Shown here: positions 22,513 to 33,362 of the stretch, one piece after another
Layout of the letters: each line of letters begins with the position of its first letter
Position numbering within the stretch: the stretch's first letter is position 1
Assembly: GCA_019915015.1 (NCBI GenBank)
Contig: JAHBBC010000010.1
Coordinates: 992,001 to 1,056,000, forward strand
DNA length: 64,000 nucleotides
Source of the DNA: Auriscalpium vulgare
Taxonomy: Eukaryota; Basidiomycota; Agaricomycetes; Russulales; Auriscalpiaceae
Reading direction: 5' to 3'
Translations under genes and position numbers: made by a program
The notes under the pieces: generated by a model
What the model was told of the DNA's origin: nothing
Seen by the model: the letters and a program-made list of their open reading frames with translations, nothing else
Databases searched by the model: none

Positions 22513-25500
22513 ATGTTGAAGTCGTCGAAAAACAGCACGATGCCCGGAAAACAGTCGTCCAAAAAGAAGAAACCGTCTGAGCGCGGTCCGCGCGGCCGTC
22601 CTGCTTGGGCCCGTGGCTCGAAGCTCGCATTCCTCGAGAAATGGCTTCCGGAATACTTGAAGATAGCTGGCAGCAGGGGCGAGGTCGCACCGTTCTATAC
22701 GAAAATCAGCCGCCTTTTTATCATGAAGTATGGCAGCGACTTACCCATTGATCAAGATGCGGCGGAGGAGCTTCCAGAGCCCGATGAGGAAAAGCTCGAC
22801 GACGTGTCTGAGTACGGTGATGACGACGTGGAGGAGCAAAATCGGAGGGACGCGTTCAGGGCCGCTGTTCACAAGGTCAGTATGGGTTGCGCACGTATGG
22901 GATGTGGGCTTACATTTTGCAACAGAAAATTGCGACATGGTATCCTGCCCGTGTACAACGCGTGGCAACCCCAACTGAAACTTCCAGCGTGTCTAACGAC
23001 ACGTTCGCTGCGTTGCTTGAGGGGGTCGTGCAGGCGCCGCGGCGGCAGCAGGCAATGCAGCTCTTCTCGAAGCTGCACTGGGCTGACACGATCGAGGCTG
23101 AGTACCAGAAGCTTTTACTGCTGGAGAGAAAGAAAGGCAGTGATGATCTCGAGGGTAAGGACGTCCACCTACGCATGCGTGCGATTCGCGAGACGTGGGA
23201 GGCCCAGAGTGACGAGAAGCACGAGGAAATCAAGGCCTTGGTCAAGGAGCAATACCAGTATGCCATGCAAGACTACAGGAAGAAGTTCTTAGAGATACCA
23301 ATGACAGACGAGGACCGAGAATGGTACGCATGCTCACCGTACACAGCGCCGCGCGCACTGACTTCATAGCAGGAGCCGCGCGCACGCCTACATGTTCCTT
23401 CAACCGATTGTTGACATGGTCTCGGAGCGCTTCAACTGCGCGGCCTCTCTGTTCATTGCTGGTCCTGTTCCGTCGAAGAAAGGCCATGTGGAGGTCCATT
23501 CGTACGTTGTCATCAGCTTTTGGCCAGGCAGATCAACTGACACGCACCATTAGCGTCCACGCAGGGAAAAAGATTGGCGTTATCGAGCAACTCTGGTCAC
23601 AGTACGATGCCGCGGCGTATGAGGTTGTGTCGCATTCAATGAGTGGGTTTGCTCGAGCTGCTTTCGGTGGGTGTTCTCGACTTCAGTCTTCGTGCTTGTT
23701 GTGTTTGCTAATCATCTGGATACAGCCGCGGATATTCTTCGGATGGCCAAAACGGGAACAAGCAAGGCATGCGATGTCGACTCGGACGCGCCATCCTCTC
23801 GCCACGACGAGGACAGGTTCGTCACGATCAGCTTTCCTCCCTGTCCCTACTAGTGCTCACTACTAGATCTAGCGACCTTTCGGCGTCCACCTCCGCGCTA
23901 CAACTTGTCTGGAATGTCTCCGCGCCCGCCAGCAGACCGCCTGCTTCATCAAATCTAGACTCGACGTCCAACGACCGCTCTCTGCCGACGACGGGCTCCC
24001 CGCCTCCCGCCAATGCCTTGCGCGCAGCGGGCTCTGATGGCGTAGGCCTCACTCATGCCCTGCCAGTGGACGGCGCGCTCAACACCTCAGGGGAGCCGTC
24101 TCATGCCGGCTGCGATGCAGCCCTAATCGCTGACGCCAGCAATGCGCTCACGACGAGCATCGCGACTCATAGCGCAGGCATAGCCAGTACGCCCGCGTCG
24201 CCCGGATTGCAGGCGGACATGAACCATGCCGACGCACCCGACTCGCACGCCACAACCAACAGCCGTGCTCCGAGCACGTCGCCTAGCACCGCCCATGGCC
24301 CCACCACCGCCACCACCGCCACCCACTCCTTCCTCGACAATCCGTTCGGTGCGGTCGCTGATCGTGCGCCAGCGAAGTCAACGCCACCGCGCATGCAGAC
24401 CGGCCACCCTACGGTGCCCAACCAAGTTTCAAGCACTGCTCGCACGCCCAATGCACCGTTCAGCGTGGCCGTCAACAGGGAGGCCTCCAGCGAGTTGCTG
24501 GAGGCTTCCAGTACCGGCACAGCACCCCCAGCCAACACGTTGGTCCATGCGACTGCGTGCCTTGATGCCACCACGTCGCTCGATGCCACCACGTCGCTCG
24601 ATGCCACCACGTCGCTCGATGCCAACGCGGGTGATCAAGATGAGGTGGCCCCCTCAGCTGTCGACGGTGCGCCCCATGCCCCGAAGCCCTCAATTCCCAG
24701 CATCGCGAAGTTGCCCATTGTTAGCGGCGCGACCGCCTTCAAGAATGCTCCACGCCGTGGCACCATCGTGTCTGAGTCAAACGTTGCAAGCTCGTTTCCT
24801 TCGCAGAGTCTCGCCCCACGAGGATGGCCGAAGTTCTTTGATCGAGGAGTGACGGTCATGCGGGGCGCCGGGCTGGGGAAGGGGTGGGATACACTGCTGA
24901 CGCGGTATAGCATATTTGAGGAGGCCCTGGGTTTTGGGGTGAGTCTTCTGTTGCCTTTGCCGACACATTGCTAACTCAGTTGTCCACAGGAGGACAAGGC
25001 CCCTCCGATCGGCTGCATCGATCGCCCCGACGAGGTCCACGCCTGGATCAAGGGCAGGCGCCCGTGGCACCAGGGCAAGATCAAGGACATCAACGACTTC
25101 ATGCAGAAATTCGAGGATTGGTGGCGAGGGCTGCAGCCTCCCGAACGTTTCGACGCCGACGGCGACCCCATGGTGCCATCTGAGGAGATGGACTGGTCAA
25201 GCCTCTGCGTTGCTGGCATCAACGGCTTCATTAGCATCGTTGCAGCGCTTTACTGGTGGGGGGTGTTTGTGAAGGACAACGAAGGTGACGCGAAGGAGCG
25301 CTGGTCCAATGCCGCGGACGACGTCGCGACTGTGCTCTTATTCATGAAAACCACGTCATTGGCCGTCCCGGAGCCCCCTCAAGTCGCTAATATTGAACGG
25401 TCGTCATTGAAGAAGCGTCCAGCGCCCCCCGAGTCCGTCAAACCCAAGAAGCGTTCAAGGACGGGCGCACCGGCGCCTGCTAGCTCGGCAAGTCCTCAGG

Positions 25501-25626
25501 CCTCAACAGGGACGAAGCGTCAGCTGCCTGCCAAACACAACGGCGCCCGGAGGCATTCTCGGTGCGTCATGCGTACCCGTTGATATGATGATCCGTTTAC
25601 TGACTCGACTTTGCTGTAGAAAATAA
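22513..25626 (+). CDS. Large hypothetical protein of an expanded basidiomycete family
   Basis: Eight exons join in frame. Introns are at 22876-22925, 23324-23372, 23502-23553, 23667-23725, 23817-23866, 24939-24989 and 25562-25619, and the stop is TAA 25624-25626. The N-terminus is lysine-rich (nuclear-type), then a conserved helical block (RGSKLAFLEKWLPEYL, EIKALVKEQYQYAMQDYR, VDMVSERFNCAASLFIAG, GVIEQLWSQYDAAAYE). A long alanine/serine/threonine-rich disordered region includes three copies of a SLDATT repeat. The C-terminal block (GWPKFFDRGV, WWRGLQPPERFDADGDP, GINGFISIVAALYWWG) ends in a basic tail. Function unknown. It is the last gene inside the KDZ element. The open reading frame across seven introns argues that it is intact. 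Confidence 0.78.
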
Positions 25627-25659
25627 GCCGTCTATCCCCATCCTTGATTTGTTCATACG

Positions 25660-25760
25660 ACATCGTAAATCGCCTTCAACAGGCATGTTGCTGTGCTCTC
25701 GGACATCGCCTGCAACAGGATCTCGTGTCCGTCCCGTACATCGCCTTCAACAGGCTTCTA
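25660..25760 (+). repeat. Three short spaced repeats, ATCGCCTTCAACAGG
   Basis: Copies of ATCGCC(T/G)(T/G)CAACAGG occur at about 25670, 25705 and 25739, spaced about 34-35 bp, just downstream of the stop codon at 25626. No function is apparent. Confidence 0.6.
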
Positions 25761-26139
25761 GTTAATTAGATCTCTTGCGCCACTTAATACCATTCATGTT
25801 GTTGTGCCCTCAAATGTGCCCTCTGCTGTGTGAACCTGAGTATTATGAGTTTTTAACAAAAATACTGGTGGTAAAATAAAATATGCCGAGTGTTTAAGTG
25901 GACAAAGCTGGCCTCGGAGGTATATCGGATGTCAACTTGGAGGTTTTTTGTACACAACCCAACAGTGACAACATGGAGTGCGGGTACAATTACCATACTC
26001 CCTCTGTCATCTTCAACCTTTGCATAGGTACTACTCATTAGCCTGCTGTGATCCAGCAGGAGCTGTGCAATTATTTAGACAATTATTTAGGATTATGTTT
26101 GGTATTTGTCGTTGAAATTACCCCAGGACTGCCATCCGT
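25761..26139. other. AT-rich spacer without a supported gene
   Basis: Open frames are short and unsupported. This is the inner part of the right subterminal region of the KDZ element. Confidence 0.45.
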
Positions 26140-26511
26140 GGGAATAATATGCCGTGCCAAGCCCAGGAGGCTGCTAGAATGTATCCAGCATTTGATTCAA
26201 TTTTCTGGGTGTGTTTTGGACCGGTATATTGTTCTGTGCAACCCGTGGGAAACATAGGGGAGCCGCGTAGCCCCCCAGGGGGTAGCGAGAATATTTTCAG
26301 TATTTGATTCGATTTTTCGGGCATTTTTCGGACCTAAATCACCGGTTCCCTGTTTAGGGACAACCCGTGGGAATGTGTGTCCTAGGGGAGCTGCGTAGCC
26401 CCCCAGGGGGTCGCGAGAATATTTTCAGTATTTGATTCGATTTTTCGGGCATTTTTCGGACCTAAATTACCGGTTCCCTGTTTACGGACAACCCGTGGGA
26501 ATGTGTGTCCA
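26140..26511. repeat. 128-bp tandem subterminal repeats
   Basis: Two close copies start TAGGGGAGC(C/T)GCGTAGCC at 26255 and 26383 (period 128) and end ...ACCCGTGGGAATGTGTGTCC. A diverged third copy lies just upstream (GGCTGCTAGAATGTATCCAG near 26170, ending ACCCGTGGGAAA at 26252). Each close copy contains one ACCGGT, the same word found in the terminal repeat, so they may be extra transposase-binding sites; that role is inferred. Confidence 0.8.
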
Positions 26512-26586
26512 GGGCAGGTAAGTGCTCACATGACCCGGGGAATTTATCCCACCCAGGAACCAGTGCTATTTTCTATTATATGCCTT

Positions 26587-26657
26587 ACCGGTCTATCATG
26601 GAAATGTTCCGACCGGTCACTACCGGTGTTATTTCTTATTAGACTACAGGGACTGGT
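26587..26657 (-). repeat. Right terminal inverted repeat of the KDZ element
   Basis: Reverse complement of the left terminus with minor differences. ACCGGT occurs at 26587, 26612 and 26622. The outer copy of the target duplication GAACCGTG follows at 26658-26665. Confidence 0.88.
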
Positions 26658-26949
26658 GAACCGTGACGGGTGTCGGGCGGTCGGGGTGCAGCGGTGTCGG
26701 TGTGGGCGGACTCAACTTGTTGATCTCTATCCACCCTGGAGACGTGAGCGCCGACGCTAAATCCGACGTGGTCGGGCTGGCGGGCGATCGGAGCCTTGGA
26801 GACCGTTGATGTTCACCAGCGGAAGGCGACAGGGACCTGGTCACGGCGCGACTCGGCCTAGTCGTGGTGTCCACGCTAAGACCGCGGGCGGAACGAGCAC
26901 GGCGGGCGGCGGTCGTCAGGTTGTCGGCGGACGCTCGATTCGTTTTCAA
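26658..26949 (-). pseudogene. Gypsy gag, N-terminal fragment
   Basis: This frame begins just inside the 5' LTR and encodes a basic, serine/proline-rich segment (ASADNLTTAARRARSARG ... TPVTVHQ). It runs to the KDZ junction. Its phase matches the phase of the main gag part at 11468: both read ACG GTT across the duplicated GAACCGTG. It is therefore the missing N-terminus of the same gag. No ATG begins the frame; a TTG lies at 26949, so the true start is unclear. Confidence 0.8.
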
Positions 26950-26957
26950 AAAAAAAG

Positions 26958-27250
26958 TGGAAGCCGCCTATCGGCGACAACACTCAGAGCGTGAGAGGAT
27001 CACACGCGACGCGAAAGGAATCAAGTGTGATTGACGAGACGTGCTAGCACCGTACGAGATGAGGGGAAAGACGAAGGAAAGGAACTATCGAGGACGGCGC
27101 TGGCGTGCGCGTATATGTGAGCCGCGAGGCAGCCGAATCGAGAGAGAAGTAGCTACGTATAGTAAAAATATGTCCGAATCGAGATGATGACGCGACGCGC
27201 TGTGGCGCGTCGTCCAGTGACCGTGTGCGCGTCGTAGACCTGGGTCTACA
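26958..27250 (-). repeat. 5' LTR of the Gypsy element
   Basis: 293 bp, nearly identical to the 3' LTR apart from the 57-bp duplication that only the latter has. It is followed outward by GCTGC (27251-27255), the right target duplication. The bases just inside it (CTTTTTTTTTTGAAAACG on the element strand) do not resemble a common tRNA primer-binding site. Confidence 0.93.
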
Positions 27251-27255
27251 GCTGC

Positions 27256-28390
27256 TGGCCTCGAGAGCATGGTACTCAAGGAGCAGGAGGTCAGTCCGAC
27301 TCTTCCCGTGGGCCAATCGTGATGCGGGCGGGCCCGCTGGATTCGTACGATTAATACGCGTCGATTAGTGCCGTCTATTTGCCGATACACGCAGAACTGA
27401 TGCTACTGACCTGCGTTTTCCCACACCCAGTTGGCCACAGCTCTGGAGCGATAGCGCTGCAACGCGGGCACATATGCTTGCGCGGCCAGGTGCCCCGTGT
27501 GCGCGACGCTTGTGCGCAGATGCCTGCGAAAAAACAAAAGAAATACGTCAAGAAATGAATATCCTATGACATACCCACCTGCTCAGCACTGTTTTCGAAC
27601 TTGAAGGCTCCCCAGAGCAAATATGAGCAAGCGAATGGCACGCCCATGCTCCAGGACGTGTACCAAACGTATGCACAAAAAGAAATGGGTCAGAAGAGCC
27701 GGTTGGTACTGAGAAAAGGGGGGCTCACCTGCAGCCGTGGTCCTGCAGGCAGGCAGGCCACAGCAAGGGAAGTAGGGCACCAATCGGCCTCGTGTCAGGT
27801 GCAAACGACGCGCGTGGACGGCGCAGGCCCATAGATGAAGCCCCCTGGTCGATCATGAACGATGGTGAGGTGCTGCAGCAAGTGCCCCACTCACACTGCA
27901 GCCTGGGAGTGTTCGCTTTACAGCGAAGAGAGGAGGCATCCAAAAATTGTGATTCTAGGTGCAAACGACGCGCATTAGCAAGGCCAGCGCGCCAGTAAAA
28001 GAACGGGGAGAAACAGACATCAGGGGAACGCACCACAGCCACCCTCTCCTCCTCCCCCTAGTCTCCATGTGTCAACCCTCCAGGCGACTGCAGGCGACTG
28101 CAGGCGACTACAAACGACGCAGAAAACGTCGTAAATGTGCTGAGGGGATCCTAAAGGAAAGGTTTGGAAAGTTTCAGGCACTTTCACAATCAAGAAAAAA
28201 AGATATGGCTCACCCAAGTTGGCCCACCAAGAGCCTTCCTGTGGCCAAAACTCGGCCATGTTCGCAAACTTGCTGCCAGACTCTCCACACAGCTAGCAGT
28301 ATCAAACATATTCATAACGTCATAAAATGTGTACAAGCATGGCATAGGTCATAATGTGCATAGATGGGAGGCTTTGGAAAGGATGTATTT
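27256..28390 (-). other. Unassigned exon remnants
   Basis: Possible minus-strand exons read GLRRPRASFAPDTRPIG near 27800, YVWYTSWSMGVPFACSYLLW near 27650 and HLRTSVAHTGHLAAQAYVP near 27500. They may continue across the Gypsy insertion to about 5950-6152 (open frame LLLLEYHALEASS followed by PYLGEFLAV). No family was recognised and phases do not all match, so no gene is claimed. A short tandem GGCGACTGCA occurs three times near 28083. Confidence 0.3.
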
Positions 28391-30248
28391 CTAGAAAGGA
28401 GTGGCTTCTTCGACACCAAAGAAATTACCAATCTCAGTTCGCTTTTTGTTCTGTTCAGCTGCATGCAACTGCGACTGGCCACCTAGACGACAAAACTTGA
28501 GGTCTGGTTTGCTGTGAAATATTGATAACTTACCTTGGGACTGGATTCGGCTGCTGCTGCTGCTGCCTTCGCCTGCTGTATCCATGCTCATACTGCCAAG
28601 ACTGCTCGTCGCCTGGAGAATTGCTGGTGTGCTCTTGCTGATAGTGCCTATTGAATATTCAGCACCATTACAGATGTCAATGTCACCAGCCTCACCTTCA
28701 CGGCGTCGCTTTACAGCTGGCTTCTGCGGCTCGAAAGCCTCAGGCTCAGGCTCAGTATCACCAGGCTCAATGCCGCCCGGCTCAGGCAACAGTGCAGCAC
28801 GAGTGCGCTTCGTACGATGAGCCTTTGTCTTCGGAGGCGAGGAGATAACAATAATGTCGTCGTCACCGTCACTGCTTGCTATCGATCCAGCCTCTGACGA
28901 CTCGACGGCTGGCTTTGAGGTACGTGCAAGGCGGGGCTGGCCGCGCCGCAAGACTGGCAAAAAGCCTGAGTTATGATCTGGCACATAATACAGTATCAAC
29001 TTACTGGGCTTATCCTGCCTGTCGTCATTGCTGCTGTCGCCGCCAGTATCAGAGTCCTCTGGTGCGCTGTCTACATCATCTCCGCGCATAGGCCAGCGGC
29101 GCCGTGTACCTGCACTTGGCATGAGAGAGACAAAATATGAATAAGAACAGACACACCAAAATAAAGGGTTTGGCCGCGGGGGGGCTTGTTCAATGGTGTC
29201 CTCGCCTGTTCCAGCCGGCCGAGATCAATCGGTGCCCGGTGGTTGCCAACACCCAATTCTGTTGACCCCTTATACAGAATGATGAACGGAGGTAGACCTA
29301 GAGCAGCAGCATCGTCCGAGTCTGGAAGGGCTGTCTTCGAGGGCGGCAGGTGGCTGATGATGGTAAAGGTTTTATCAAACAGCGACATCACTTTGTCTTC
29401 AACAGACTGCGAGCTGTCAAAGGTAATCAGGCTGTCTCCGTCTGCCCTGATCACCAAGTCACGCCCCTCGAGCTTGGTGACCTCGACGGTATTAGGTGCA
29501 TTACCAGCCCGACTCTTCCCCTTCGCAGTGAATGGCCAGGGTCGCTGAAGCTCTGCCTCGTACACAGACTCGCCAGCATAGGTGCTGTCGGTTTTTTTGA
29601 ACTGGTGATTCTGTCAGGCTGGAGTGCATTTCACAGTGCAAGAGGACTTACAGCCAGTCCATATGGAATCAAGACAACGGTACCAACAGCAACCGACTTG
29701 AGACTTGCTTTGGAAGACACACTGCGCTAGAGAAATTTTCAGTAGGCTGAAATGTCATGGGAAATATGTGCACACACCAGGGTAGCGCCACCACCTGTCT
29801 CGCTCGCAACCTTTGTAGCCCTCGCAGCCTTCGTCTCCTTTGCCGATGCCCTTCCCTTTCCCTTTTCCTTCCCCTTTCCTCCCCGAAAGCCTGCATTTGC
29901 CTCAACAACAGCATCGGAATGGGACACACGGGCTCCCGAGCTAGATTGGCTCCGAGCTGTAGGGGCTTGATAGGCAGTAGCCGACGACGAAGGTTTGGCT
30001 GCACTACCTGCACGAAGAGCAGCTAGGACTGTGGTCAAAGCCTACGACTGTGGAACAGATGAAGCAGTCGGGTTGATAGGTGGGGGATCTGGAGTGGTAG
30101 TGGTGGATATGGCAGAGGGATAGAAGTTGCGAGGATGCTTGCAGTCGGTGCAGAGTCGCTCAGATGCTGTATCTGGCTCAAAGGCTAGGCATCCACAGGT
30201 GTAGGCCTGACTAGGCTGCTCTCGAAATGTGCAGCCAGCTTGAGACAT
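28391..30248 (-). CDS. Hypothetical protein with N-terminal cysteine motif
   Basis: Multi-exon gene starting MSQAGCTFREQPSQAY (30248). The N-terminus has a zinc-ribbon-like pattern, CGCLAF then LCTDCKH. A glycine/lysine-rich linker (GFRGGKGKEKGKGRAS) follows, then a conserved-looking domain (VAVGTVVLIPYGLA, VYEAELQRPWPF, DSLITFDSSQSVEDKVMSLF, LGLPPFIILYKGS) and a long acidic, serine-rich tail with nuclear-type basic clusters (HRTKRTRA, KRRREGE). It stops at 28391. An apparent in-frame TAG near 30044 disappears if a 47-nt intron (GTAGGC...GTGCAG) is spliced. Function unknown. It lies next to the integrase gene on the same strand, and similar proteins accompany such loci in other mushrooms as I recall. 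Confidence 0.6.
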
Positions 30249-30398
30249 AGCAGTGAAGGAAACAGAAGATGAGAGACAGAGAGAGAGGAGCAGGCAGGCG
30301 ACACAGCACAAGCAACAACAAAGAACTACACGAGGCAAGCAAAGCACAGATCTCAGATCTGTGATTCGCACAGGGTGCCAAAGTACCGAACAAAGTAT

Positions 30399-31184
30399 CT
30401 AAGCATCAATATGAAGCTGCTTTAGGAGAGATATAGCCTGGCACCAGTATACTGCCCTGGGATACCAGATGTCTGTGGGAAGTGGAATGTGGTATACCCT
30501 ACCAGCCTTTCCGACCTTGATCTCCTCGTCAGCTGGGTAGCCTCCACCATCGCCATGCAGATCCCACTCTTGCTGTGTCAGCATCATATCGGAAGGTATG
30601 ATATGGAGTCGCCCAGCCTCCTGCAGTGCCTGCCAAAAAATAACTTCCTGGTCTGCGGTAAAGGGATTGCGGTTGTCGGCCACGTCGATTGCATCATGTC
30701 GGATATGGTGCTGCTGATCTTGTGCAATGCGTTGCGCAAGATCATGCGTAGGTGTGCCCCAGTCTTCAGCGCCAATATCTGCTGCCGCTTCTTCTAGGCT
30801 GGTGCTGTGATCATCTACCTCGGAGTTATTGTCTTAATTCCAAGACCTCAAAGAGATAAAGATGCACAGGACACACCTCTGGTCTACTCCATAGTAGCGG
30901 TTCAAGATGTCCAGGTGAACATCCGCATATTCGTCGCTACTGGGTGCTGGGTATGTGCCATGTTCAACCGTGCTCATCAGCCGTATCCCCTGTAGGCCTT
31001 ATGAGAAAATTGCAAAATAAAGTTACACAGCAGCTTACCGTTGGTGTGCGGTTATGTTCTGTACTAATGGGATGAGAATTCCACTCACTCCGGAAGGCAT
31101 CACAGTCATTGTTGATGAGTGGAAGGAAAAGCTTGTGTAAAAGCCAGAGGTGCTGGGGGTTCGTAGGATCCAGGCTGTGCAGAT
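30399..31184 (-). pseudogene. Integrase (rve) transposase, 3' half
   Basis: Reads HSLDPTNPQHLWLLHKLF, NNDCDAFRSEWNSHPIS, an intron starting GTAAGC near 31044, then GIRLMSTVEHGTYPAP, ILNRYYGVDQ, an acidic segment, and a conserved C-terminal domain (NPFTADQEVIFWQALQEA ... IPLPTDIWYPRAVYWCQAIS) ending at 30399. This is the C-terminal part of the integrase-core protein whose N-terminal part is at 59588-60895. The first coding base here (31184) joins base 59588 without loss or gain of frame (LE plus NLHSLDP). The gene is therefore cut in two by the 28.4-kb insertion. Confidence 0.85.
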
Positions 31185-31210
31185 TTACGATTCCCACGAA
31201 TCGTTTCTTA
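31185..31210 (+). repeat. 5' terminus of the Helentron-like element
   Basis: Starts TTACGATTCCC; includes a perfect 7-bp stem with 4-bp loop, ACGATTC-CCAC-GAATCGT. Ten bases (TACGATTCCC) recur inverted near the 3' end at 59544-59553. Confidence 0.72.
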
Positions 31211-31345
31211 TGTCATCTTCATACCGCGTTTTTTCAGACCATGCAACACACAAGTATAGCACTATATATAGTCATTAGGTCCCACGGTCTGCTTGCCTGG
31301 CTTTGTTTCTGAACATCGCATAGCATTTGTGATTTAGGGATACTT

Positions 31346-33362
31346 TCATACATGGCTGTGGCGATGGTTGGGACATGCTAAGGTATAGTACTTTGGAGGG
31401 GAAAGAAGGGGAAGTGGGTAGATACCAAGAGTAGTCTTGAATGTATCCGCAAGGACGGCTAGTAAGTAAATCTCGACGACTTGGAGGTCTGCCTCCGGTT
31501 CGCGCGTCATGTTTCCCACCTGCGTCAGGATTTTGGGATCAAAACCTGTCATGTCACTGGCCAGATGTTTCTGGACTGGATACACGCTGACCATGTCGCG
31601 CAATACCAATAGCCAGCCCATCCTGTCCCTTACATTGTCCACATTCCACGCCGGCGGCCGGTCCACTCCGTTGAAGAAGACGAACCGGGTTAGCAGCTCG
31701 CTACGTGTGTGACGGGCATGGACCTGTGCCAAGTTCCTTCCCACATCTGATCCGCTGAGACCCAACTCCGCGTCCAAACGTGCAAGATCGAGGAGGAAGG
31801 AGTGGAGGGTTAGCTTGTAAATCAGTGTTGAACGGTTGTCGAGATTGTTGAACGTGTCGTTGTTCGCTTGGCATCCGCACGCCATTGGTGTGATGGGAAT
31901 GAGTTTGCCGGCCACGATTTGTGTGTGGTCTTCGGGTGTAAAAAACGTTGTTGAACCGAATTGGTAGAACAGCTCGTCATTGAATATGTAGTCGCTCGTC
32001 GGGTCGAACTGTTCGTTCATCTTCGGTGTCGCCTTCTTCCAGTACGTGTCGCTCAGAAAATCGCGCCAGCCCTGCGTTGTGAAGCCTGGTTGTCCCGCTC
32101 GTATCCTGCGTTCACTTGAAGCGTATAGCTGTTGCGCGCGTAGATAAAACTTTGTCTGCAGCGCCTCAGCGCGGCCCCAGAACAGGCGCGGAGGTGGTAG
32201 ACTGAACTTCCGAGGTTCCTCCAGGCTCTTGAGGATACGGTGGTCACAAGCATGTAGCATGGATTGGTCCCAGATGGCTACGGGCTGGGGTAAATACTCA
32301 GGGCGCTCGCTAGGCCGATCGTCCAGCCAGCGTCGAAGTTCTGGTTGTTGTACTTCTCGTACCCATCGACGGTCTTTGGTCTTTGCGTGAGCGGTCACCC
32401 ACTCATCACATGTGTTACTGCTTACCTTTTCCCTTTCCGTTCATGCTCTGATACTGTGCGGACGGGTTCCAAGTGTCGATACGTTCGCTGTATCCTCTGG
32501 CTGCTGCCTCAAACTTCTGATGGGTGTCGGTTGTCGGAGGATAGAACCAAAGCGGACCCTCGTGTTCTAATATCGCACCGCTGTCTTCAATCGTAGCATC
32601 TGTTTGTAACCGGGTTCTTCGTTTCGTCCCCCTGACCCTGAGCTTGTAGTCCAATGAGATTGTCGAGAGGTCAACAGGAAGGAATACAGGATAGCCGTGT
32701 TGCGCAATGTCGCGGTAAGTGAACCTGTCCTGTGCGATGGTGCCCCTCATTGCCCTCCGCGCATTTCCTGTGATAGTGTTGTCGTGCCCGCCATGGTCGA
32801 TGTCACGCCACCACTGAATGAATGCCGTCACCTCCAGGAGTCCTCGCTGCGCTGCCCTGACGCACATCAAGAGCTGCTTCCAGCTTGGCAAGCCATCGCG
32901 GATGTCGGCACGCGCTGCGCGCGCACGGAGAATGGCGTCGTAGGGAATGGTGATTGTATCCGCCAAGTCTGTCAATGCGGCCCGTCGAAGCTGGGGCTTC
33001 ATGCTTTTTGCCCATTCCACCCGCTTATCCAGACGTCCTAGGAAGGTGGCTTTCAGTGAATATAGGCGCGGCTTCGCCGATGTCTCCACCATTTCACTTC
33101 GAAATGGCGTCTTCCACAAGATCTCCACATCCAACTGGATGTCGTGATCGCCAGTCGGGAGCGGGATGTAACCCAGGTAGGGTGCTGTGGCGTCGTACGG
33201 TTGCGGAAACGCTGTCCACTCGTACTCGCCCCACCAGCCGTCGGTTTGGATCTTTGCGATATCGGACAGGCGTGGTTCCATAATTGTTCTTGTATTCAGA
33301 CAAATAATGCCTTGTCTAGTGTTCGGTGCGCTCGCCCACGCATCATAGGTCTCGGAGAACAT
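31346..33362 (-). CDS. Hypothetical two- to three-exon protein, cargo
   Basis: Exon 1 (33362 to about 32427) reads SDIAKIQTDGWWGEYEWT ... LGYIPLPTGDHDIQLDVE ... PVFLPVDLSTISLDYKLR ... ILEHEGPLWFYPPTTDTH. After a roughly 60-nt intron it continues with RRWVREVQQPELRRWLDD ... PMACGCQANNDTFNN ... LTRFVFFNGVDRPPAW ... LAVLADTFKTTLGIYP and stops near 31346. About 650 residues with no transmembrane segment or motif that I recognise. ATG 33362 and ATG 33281 (MEPRLSD) are both possible starts. It is the first gene inside the 5' end of the Helentron-like element and looks intact across one or two introns. Confidence 0.65.

Larger units (their letters stand above)
11469..26657. mobile_element. KDZ DNA transposon carrying a TET/JBP gene and cargo
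   Basis: A 15.2-kb element with inverted termini. The left end reads CAGGCGTCCCTGTAGG, and the right end read inward from 26657 gives ACCAGTCCCTGTAGT; both then share TAATAAGAAATAA and three ACCGGT words. GAACCGTG flanks it on both sides (11461-11468 and 26658-26665). Inside are a KDZ transposase gene and an adjacent TET/JBP-like dioxygenase gene (both minus), then three plus-strand genes and a foldback element. Association of KDZ transposons with TET/JBP genes is known in basidiomycetes; the boundaries and cargo here are read directly. The outermost 5-7 bases of the two ends differ, so the exact element edge could shift by a few bases. Confidence 0.88.
6158..27250 (-). mobile_element. CHROMO-class Gypsy LTR retrotransposon, split by a KDZ insertion
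   Basis: The element is bounded by two related LTRs (6158-6507 and 26958-27250) that start TG and end CA, flanked by the 5-bp direct repeat GCTGC at 6153-6157 and 27251-27255. It is transcribed right to left: 5' LTR on the right, gag, pol, a polypurine tract at 6519-6508 (AGGGGGGAGGAG), then the 3' LTR. Subtracting the 15.2-kb KDZ insert leaves about 5.9 kb, a normal full length. The gag-pol frame carries two in-frame TGA codons and is interrupted by the KDZ insertion, so this copy cannot make its polyprotein. The LTRs are otherwise very similar, which suggests a fairly recent insertion. Confidence 0.93.

Noticed and set aside
24577..24630. 18-bp tandem repeat as a separate element
   Set aside because: It is an in-frame coding repeat (SLDATT) in the disordered middle of the 22.5-25.6 kb gene and needs no other explanation.
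30042..30044. In-frame TAG in the cysteine-motif gene as a nonsense mutation
   Set aside because: A 47-nt GT...AG intron starting at that TAG's preceding base (GTAGGC...TGCAG) joins the two parts in frame, so it is more likely intronic.
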